A model generated the notes under the pieces. The model ran no database searches, was not told the origin of the DNA, and was given only the letters and a program-made list of their open reading frames with translations. From assembly GCA_022315425.1 (NCBI GenBank), contig JAIUPT010000040.1, forward strand, positions 248,001 to 312,000: a DNA stretch of 64,000 nucleotides, read 5' to 3'. The DNA comes from Pseudevernia furfuracea (Eukaryota; Ascomycota; Lecanoromycetes; Lecanorales; Parmeliaceae). This document shows, one piece after another, positions 57,487-64,000 of the stretch. The position numbers and the translations under genes were made by a program. How positions within the stretch are numbered: position 1 is the first letter of the stretch; every line of letters begins with the position of its first letter.

Positions 57487-60334
57487 TCCTATTTCCGTTT
57501 AAGAGGAACACCGACGATAGAATCTAATCTTGGCGAGGTTCGTGTAGATGTGTTTAAAGAACCGAATATCGTGAAGACGTTTCCAGCGTAACAGCCCGGC
57601 CATGGCACGTTTGATTGACCTCCTTGGCTGTATATCCCCGGTGAGATCTTTTAGTACATTCAGATGTAGTTGCTGAGGAGGCAAGAGACAATGGATGCTC
57701 GACGCTCCAATCGGTGTTACGAGAACGAAGATTCGACAGAAGGATCGAGGGACGCTGCTGTCGTGTAAGGCAGGCCGAATGCAAGGCGCTAGGTGAAACA
57801 GGCTTGAGGCTCGAGTTCTTGATGAAGATCGACCTTATTCCCATGTTCGAGCTATGCCGGTGACTTTCTCCAGTGTTAGTATCAATCCATAGTGAGTGGG
57901 AAGCAATTACAGCGGCTTCCTCCTCCAAAAGAAGAAAATCTCTTCTGCAGTCTGCTCTCTTTGGTATTCCTACCCAATCAAGGCGGATTTTGCCCCAGCA
58001 TCTGAACAGCTATTTGGAGACAATTATCGCTCTGTTGAGATGCTTCCAGCTCTCTTCACGCTCTACCCGTTCGTTCTCTGTAACGCTGAGACCATCTCTG
58101 CCATGAATGAATCAGGAACACGACCGAATTGCCAGGAGCCAATTCGAGGGGTTTGGATAATTTTGTCTCCGACCTCAATTGAGAAACCGATAAAGCTTTT
58201 TGAGACAAGAAGGGCCGCAGTCATTGTGAGTGAGACAGTAAGCTCCTACTTTGATGAGATGAGGTCCAGCTGAGCTCGTTTGGTGGAGGTGAATGAAGCT
58301 TCGAGGTGTATCTTCTTACGGATCGGCAGGTGGAGAATGGCAAAACCGTTGCAGGTGGAAGGGGTTGTAGCATATGGCTGTTTTCACGGTCGTATCTCGT
58401 GTCAGCTTCAATGGCGGCCGACTTGGAGCTTGGATTCGATGACTTTCAATATATTCGACGTAGATGTAGAAAGACCGACAATCTCAGCACACCCACCATT
58501 TCTTGAATCATTCAGTCAGCAAGCTTCCTCTAAGGTGGATACCGCAAAGTAAGAGAAGCCTTAGGGGAAGAAAAAGATTTATCGGAGCATGTTGTGTAGA
58601 ACTTTGAGGGCAAAGTCATGAAGAGGCAAGCACATGTTATTTCTGGGCCGCTCCTCGGTCTTATAAGTCTCTCTTAGCCAGGCGGATAGCCAATCATCCT
58701 CATCTCTGGATTCAAAAATCGTGGACTTTCTTGCAGCGCATTCGATGGCATTTCAGGACTTTACTTGACTGTAAATTCGCGATCCTCAGCACACAGGACA
58801 AAATGATGTTCTAAAATGGACTCTTCCATAATGAGCTCGTTGTGAGCTCATTGATCTCCACGATTGTGTGAGAGGTGTGTTCTGCTGGCTTTCGAGTGCC
58901 ATATGACTTCGAATCCCAACCAAATTTTGTAACTCGATGTGTGGTTGAAATCTGGTGCGTGTCAACGTCTGTATACATATTGTATCACGCTCGTTGCTTC
59001 GGACTTCTATCATTTCATGCTAAGTAAGTGGCTAGCTTGTAGAAAGTTTTAGTCTACCAAGGTGTTGACAGCTTTTTGAAAGAGTAATTGTTTGAAGGGA
59101 ACCTGAGATTCAGCAAGCGTCGTCATCTTGGGGTATGGCCCATCTTTCCCTGGTTCCGCACGAAGCAGATCCGCGTACAATGGTCTTATGTGCCACGTAG
59201 ATAAACGGATACTCTTTCCAGTACCGAGGATCCTAGTCATCGTGCTGCAGATTCTTAGAGCATTCATGACACTTGAGTCTCATCTCGCCTTTGATACGCA
59301 CGATCTGAGACTCCATGATTAACTAGGTACCACCGTCGTCATTACTGATTATCCCTTTCTCGGCACTCTTGTAAGCACTGATTCGGCGAGTGGATTCGTG
59401 TAGGAATCAAGGACTGATGATGATCTGACTTCTTTGGATCAATGAACCTTGGGCATCTCTGGAATCATGGTATTCGCGAAATTGAGGATGCATCTCGACG
59501 AGCCACATCGAGATTTCCAGGACACGCACAGCTTCTTCCAGTGACCTTTGACAAATGCACAGAACAAGATAATGAAATGGGCTCCTGATCGCTGCTTCAG
59601 CGTATCCTCAAGCCGATTAGAAGTAAATTACGCTGTCTGGGAGGTGAGCAAGAAGTTTGTGAAGCGATATTAAATGCGTGTTCTAAGTACTAATGAAGTT
59701 AAATATCGATTGTAATTAAGATCTAAATGTAGTTCATGTAGACGGCGGTTGTATATGTATATTACATGAAGTATACAAGCGTAGTGATTGGAAGATACCG
59801 GTTGGGAGATGCATCTCAGAAGAAGAAATATGAAGTTGTCCTCTGAGAAAGGGATTTTTTTTCCGGCGATGATGTGAATGTGCATGGGAGTCAGGTAGGT
59901 GAATAGAAGTAGACCGCGAAAAATTCAAAGCCAGGGCCAGAGAAAATTTGATGATGTACAAAAAGGTAGCAATACTGGCGGTGCACTTTAGACAGGTTAG
60001 AGACACTCTAGACTCATCGTCTGTAGACTTGGTCAACTTAAGTCTCGACCGAGGCGCGTTGTCAGGGGGGAGTCCCCAAAAACGTCAGCGTTATGAGCAC
60101 CAGAGGCCAGATGTCCGTTCCTAAAAGAATGGAGCTGGAATTGCCTATAACTCAAATGGTCAAATGTTGCTGGTTTGATATCCAGAACAAAGTCATATTT
60201 AGAAGATCCCAGCATAAGATAGCCATTTCTCGGCAGACTTGCGACCTTTTCTTTCTCGGTCATGCCTTGGTAACTATTCAGTGAGTTGTCACTGCGTAAT
60301 CACAGTTAGAAAGACTATAGCAAATAGTTGGAAG
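57487..60334. other. Intergenic, decay zone
   Basis: There are several coding-like but disconnected segments on the minus strand. Around 58120-58250 reads TAALLVSKSFIGFSIEVGD; around 59049-59200 reads RPLYADLLRAEPGKDGPYPK. None has a supported gene model. I see no RNA gene. Confidence 0.35.
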
Positions 60335-61060
60335 TCAAAAAGTTCGTCCTTCAATGTGGCCTCTCAACCTTCCAAACGTCAGCATGACATACTTCATGCC
60401 CTCATCACCCTCCTCCTCATCTTCTTCTTCGTATCTCTCCAGTTCATGCTGGAAGTCACACCGCCACGTAAAGCCATATTTCTTCAACACATTATGGCTA
60501 CCTACCGCCCTTGGCCCCGTCACCGCCTTTAGGTATCCCCACTCCTCATGACCTTTGGGACACGCCTTCCAATACCATTCCATCCACGACCTCAATGCTT
60601 CCGTTGCATACCCCATCCCCCAGTAATCAGGCAGGAACATATATCCGACTTCCGGGTCGTGGTGGACACCCAGGAGACCAATGACTTGGCTCTGCCCCTG
60701 CTTCTTCTCAACATGTTTGGCCGTGCTCGCTTCATTCTGCACAATTTTCTGCTCGCTGGTTTCCTTTTCGTCCCCCTTAGCTTGGGAAGAGACCCACAGC
60801 TCAACACGATGACTTACACACTTCTCACTCTCCATCATTTGTTTCAACCACGCATCAAATTCCGACCTTGTTGGTGGCTTTATGTGTGTAAGGCATCTAG
60901 CGACTTGGGGATTTGAGCCGATGCATAAATCGCATCTCTATCGGTAGGAAGTAGCGGACGAAGAACCAGGCGATCGGTGAGGATGATCTTGAGCGATTTC
61001 GAGATCGGGAAGCTCGGTCACTGTGAGATTGATTGGGACCGATATCGGGGCGGAGGCCAT
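60335..61060 (-). pseudogene. GNAT-family N-acetyltransferase, reading frame disrupted
   Basis: The 3' frame encodes a GNAT domain: HHDPEVGYMFLPDYWGMGYA followed by TEALRSWMEWYW holds the acetyl-CoA-binding Q/RxxGxG/A-type loop, and VLKKYGFTWRCDF is the conserved C-terminal strand. The expected N-terminal strand LTDRLVLRPLLPTDRDAIYA is present upstream in a different frame. It must shift by one base near 60918-60927 to reach SNPQVARCLTHIKPPTRSEF. A second mismatch separates it from the only upstream ATG (61060), bridged only by an implausibly short 34-bp intron. A RimJ/RimL-like acetyltransferase is indicated. Either the gene is broken or the sequence has indels; a normal intron does not explain the central shift. 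A low-complexity Glu/Asp insert lies near the C-terminus. Confidence 0.55.
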
Positions 61061-61364
61061 TTGTGGAGGTTGTTGAAGGGTTTGAAGAGTGGGGAAGAAG
61101 ATAGCCATTTCGAGAACCAGTGAAATATTATACGCAGAAGAGAGTTGACGTGTGACTCATTGGCAAGGTGCAGATGGACAAACAACATTGAATCGGCAGC
61201 CCAAACACCAAGTCCCTCTTTTGGATCTTTTCTGACAGCTTGCCTGCAACTTGTACCAGAATAGTGCTCTAAATGTCATTGCAATAAGGGATTGGATTGG
61301 CAGCGCGCCACGATGACACCGGAAAGTTGGGTGAATTAATCTATCGAGGTAGCAGGAACCGGTT
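61061..61364. other. Short intergenic spacer
   Basis: This 304-bp spacer lies between the GNAT gene and the 3' end of the RanGAP gene. Nothing is recognised. Confidence 0.5.
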
Positions 61365-62633
61365 CTAAATCTCGGCCTTCCCCAACGAATCTGCGAGAGC
61401 GTCCACATCGTCATCCTTCTTCCGGCTGACTTTTTGGTCCTCTTCCTGGTTCGCATCTTTCAAAATACCATCCCTCCTAGCCTCCGCTTCCTCTTGCTCC
61501 TCTCGTTCTGCTTCGTCGTCCTCGTCTTCATCTTCATCTTCCTCGTCGCTCTCCTCCTCCAAATCGCTTAATTCATCCAATCCCCACTCCCCTTCCACGT
61601 CGCCAGCCTTCTCCTTCCGCTCCTCCAACAGCAGTCTCAAACCTTCCACAGGCTCATCATCTTCCGAAAACTTGTTTCCATTTAGCTCCACTCTCCTCAG
61701 CTTCACCAACTTATCCTTCGCCGCGAGTAGCAGCGCCTTCACCCCTTTGGAGTCAATCTCATTATACTGTAACCTCAATACCTCTAGCAGCGCATTGTTA
61801 CCCTTCGCTAGGGCTTCAGCAAATAGAACCGCACCCCTTCCTCCTAACAGGGAGTCGCCAACCCCCAGCTCTTTGATCTGCTTCCATCCTTCAACAACTT
61901 GACTTAACGCCCTGGCCCCTGTAATTGTAAAGGTGTTGTCTTGCAGATCTAGCACTCCCAGATCCTCACACCACACTAATCCCTCAGTCAATAACAGACT
62001 GATCCCATCCTGGCGAATGCCGTTTTGCACCATCTTGACCATTTTGACGCTGCGGTGCGCTCGGTATGCTTTAGCCCAGGCAGACATCGAGCCGCTTTCT
62101 AGGCGATTACGACCGCATATCACCGTCTCTAAGTTTGGTACCTCCTTACCAGACTTTCTGGCCTCTTCTTTGCGCTCCGCGAGGGCGGTTAGGGCGTTGG
62201 CGATCAGGGTACCGGCATTGGGACCGAGACCGTTGTTCTGCAGGATGAGATTTTTCAAGGGCACATGCTTCGATAGAAAGTCTACGAGTGGTTCCACCGT
62301 GTTCAAGCCGAAAGCATTATCAGATAGATCGACGGTATGTAAGTTGGGCAGTTCCAGGAGGGCCGTGAGGAGTGACGAGAGGGCTGGGGGGATCTCAGAG
62401 AGCAGGCGCGATGTGAATATGTCGTCTAGCTTGGCTGTTTGGAGCGTTGTCTTCCTTCTGAGCACGGAGGCGAGAGTCTCGCAGGCTGGAGCGCCAAGTG
62501 TGTTGCCGCCGAGGTGGATTTCAGTGACAGTATCCGAGGCGATCAAAGGTTTGAGGTGAGGCTCGATGTGCTCAGCGGTGTCAAGCTTGAGGGACTGGCC
62601 CGAGAGGGAGAAGATGTTGTTGGAAGGTGACAT
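61365..62633 (-). CDS. rna1: Ran GTPase-activating protein 1, 422 aa
   Basis: This is a single exon; I chose the ATG at 62633 (MSPSNNIFSLSGQSLKLD), which matches the usual family start, over an upstream GTG-opened extension. Leucine-rich repeats of the RNase-inhibitor type run through residues about 35-340. GGNTLG (42-47) and DDIFTSR (70-76) are conserved in RanGAPs around the Ran-contact region. VDLSDNAFG, LILQNNGLGPNAG, LDLQDNTFTITG and LRLQYNEIDSKG are individual repeats. The highly acidic C-terminus (about 355-400) is also a hallmark. The protein stimulates GTP hydrolysis by Ran in the cytoplasm and drives nucleocytoplasmic transport. The symbol follows the yeast orthologue. It appears intact. 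Confidence 0.94.
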   Translation of the reverse strand: MSPSNNIFSLSGQSLKLDTAEHIEPHLKPLIASDTVTEIHLGGNTLGAPACETLASVLRRKTTLQTAKLDDIFTSRLLSEIPPALSSLLTALLELPNLHTVDLSDNAFGLNTVEPLVDFLSKHVPLKNLILQNNGLGPNAGTLIANALTALAERKEEARKSGKEVPNLETVICGRNRLESGSMSAWAKAYRAHRSVKMVKMVQNGIRQDGISLLLTEGLVWCEDLGVLDLQDNTFTITGARALSQVVEGWKQIKELGVGDSLLGGRGAVLFAEALAKGNNALLEVLRLQYNEIDSKGVKALLLAAKDKLVKLRRVELNGNKFSEDDEPVEGLRLLLEERKEKAGDVEGEWGLDELSDLEEESDEEDEDEDEDDEAEREEQEEAEARRDGILKDANQEEDQKVSRKKDDDVDALADSLGKAEI

Positions 62634-62961
62634 TATGTGAAAGGGTGGCAGTCTTTGTTCCGGTAGTAGGATAGGCTTTTGGGATACCATATGTTTGTGA
62701 GAGGTCAGTTCAGTAAATAGCCGGAAATAAGGCCGCAGGTTTTCAGCCCTATCAAAGTTCGCCACTTGTTCCTGGCAGACGAGGCAGACAAATCGCGGAG
62801 CTTTAAATTAGAAAAGATTGGTGTTGTATACGCGCAAATTTGAGAGTTTGGAGTAATTATTCCTTGAACAAATGGGTATCTGCTACTATTTTCTCAGAAA
62901 ACGCTGCGAATGCCATGCCCGTAAGTTGACTAGCCCAACCTACACGCGCTCTCCTTCACTC
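62634..62961. other. Spacer between SEC10 and RanGAP
   Basis: This 328-bp region follows the SEC10 stop codon and includes the RanGAP promoter; both genes read on the minus strand. No other feature is seen. Confidence 0.5.
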
Positions 62962-64000
62962 CTATAAGGCACTAAGCACACTCTGTACTCCCACACTCCC
63001 TGCATCCTCCCTCCTCAGCACATAAGGCCTCATATCCCCTCTTTCCCACGCCCCACCACCACCTGCACCTACTCCTGCACCACCCTTCCCCCTCAACCTC
63101 TCCTTTAGCGCCTCCGGCCCTATCACGAAAAGATTCCCAATCTCGGTCAATACTTCAAAACTCGGCTCAAAGCTGGCGTCCAACTCCCAAGATTTTAGTA
63201 GCTCGATGTATTTGCTAATGTCTTTCGTGACCATGATACCGCCGGCGGCATTCACAGAGAATTTTTTAAAGTGCTCGAGGAGTAGGGTGCGGAATGTTGT
63301 GGCAAGTTCGGTGAGGAAGGCGATGAGGTTGGGCGAGGGGGAGAGGGCTGTTAGGGCGAGGTTGTGGATGCGAGTCAGGAATTGAAAGATGGACAAGCAG
63401 GTCTAATAATTATGTTAGCGCTTGAACAGGAGAACACATGCTCAGAATTGGACGCACTGGCGTCTGAAGCTGCTCAAGCCAGGCGCCTCCTCCGCCTAAA
63501 GCATCATCTCGAGGCCTGAAGTCGCTCTTGATCTGGCGAGCGAGTAGTTTAGCAACCCATGTGATGACAACGTCAATGGACCTTTGCATGATACTGTTAA
63601 CTTTCTCTTCCATTCTGTCCAGAGCGAGATTGGCGTTCTTCTCCATGTCGCGTCGTATCGTTACGTTGGCAGAGGCCAGTGGGATAATCACGGTTCTGAT
63701 GCAGGTGTTCATTAAGTTCATAATACCGATAGCTGGGCGTAGGCTGATGAGGTATGATAGGTCGGGCTCGTTCTTGGCTGTCTCTTGGCTGGCGGCGATG
63801 TCGTTTGCGCTTGCATATTGTTAGTCCAATAACGCGTACTGGGTGTGGATGTATACTTACGAGTCCAAGGCTGTCTCGAGATAGATCTCTCCCATATTAC
63901 CAAGCAAGAGATGGAGGAGAGCAGAAACATCTTTTGGTATCTCATTGCCTCCGCTGAGCTCCAAACCTCGGCCTACGGCTTCGGCAAGCCATTTCAGCAT
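62962..64000 (-). CDS. SEC10: Exocyst complex component Sec10, C-terminal part (partial)
   Basis: The 5' end lies beyond the window. Introns at 63810-63860 and 63403-63457 leave 310 residues plus the stop. The visible sequence begins MLKWLAEAVGRGLELSGGNE and continues IPKDVSALLHLLLGNMGEIY, a conserved Sec10 C-terminal block. LRPAIGIMNLMNTCIRTVII, EKVNSIMQRSIDVVITWVAK and TKDISKYIELLKSWEL follow, all helical and typical of the CATCHR fold. A Gly/Ala-rich loop (GGAGVGAGGGGAWERGD) interrupts the last region, as in other fungal Sec10 proteins. The exocyst tethers secretory vesicles to the plasma membrane, which in filamentous fungi means hyphal tips. The gene is tandem with RanGAP. Confidence 0.92.

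Overview
The window is nuclear DNA from a filamentous ascomycete (Pezizomycotina). The evidence is many short introns of about 48-110 bases with GTRNGT donors and CTAAC-like branch points, RanGAP and Sec10 housekeeping genes, and families typical of these fungi: a fungal C2H2/DUF7580-type gene pair, an F-box-like protein, a PTH11-like seven-helix receptor and a highly reducing polyketide synthase (HR-PKS). The class is uncertain; Leotiomycetes is only a guess. Exon models were built by eye from splice signals. Every multi-exon gene presented as intact sums to a whole number of codons, which supports the models.

Layout. 1-5.5 kb: a divergent pair, a C2H2 protein (-) and a DUF7580-like protein (+). 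6-7.2 kb: a small KEN-box protein and a proline-rich frame. 7.6-13.2 kb: an ACT-family amino-acid/choline permease and an F-box-like protein. 13.3-19.7 kb: gene-empty. 19.7-21.2 kb: an R1R2R3-type Myb factor. 23-25 kb: a small membrane protein and an atypical Rossmann-fold SDR. 25.8-46.9 kb: a probable secondary-metabolite cluster. It holds a classical SDR (+), an MFS exporter (+), a 2498-aa HR-PKS with KS-AT-DH-MT-ER-KR-ACP (-), a divergently transcribed type III PKS (+) and a CYP52-like P450 (-). 48.2-49.9 kb: a PTH11-like receptor. 49.9-60.3 kb: a decay zone with a broken MFS gene, ankyrin and other coding remnants and one small secreted-protein gene. 60.3-64 kb: a frame-disrupted GNAT gene, RanGAP1 and the 3' part of the exocyst gene SEC10.

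How the cluster may work (inference). The HR-PKS builds a reduced, C-methylated chain and has no release domain. The adjacent type III PKS could accept that chain, extend it with malonyl units and cyclise it to an alkylresorcinol or alkylpyrone. The CYP52-like P450 could oxidise the alkyl tail, the SDR could change redox state and the MFS could export the product. The octamer CCCGACTG, found seven times by eye on either strand, occurs only upstream of the SDR, MFS, HR-PKS/type III PKS pair and P450. This suggests one shared regulator and sets the likely cluster limits at about 25.6-47.2 kb.
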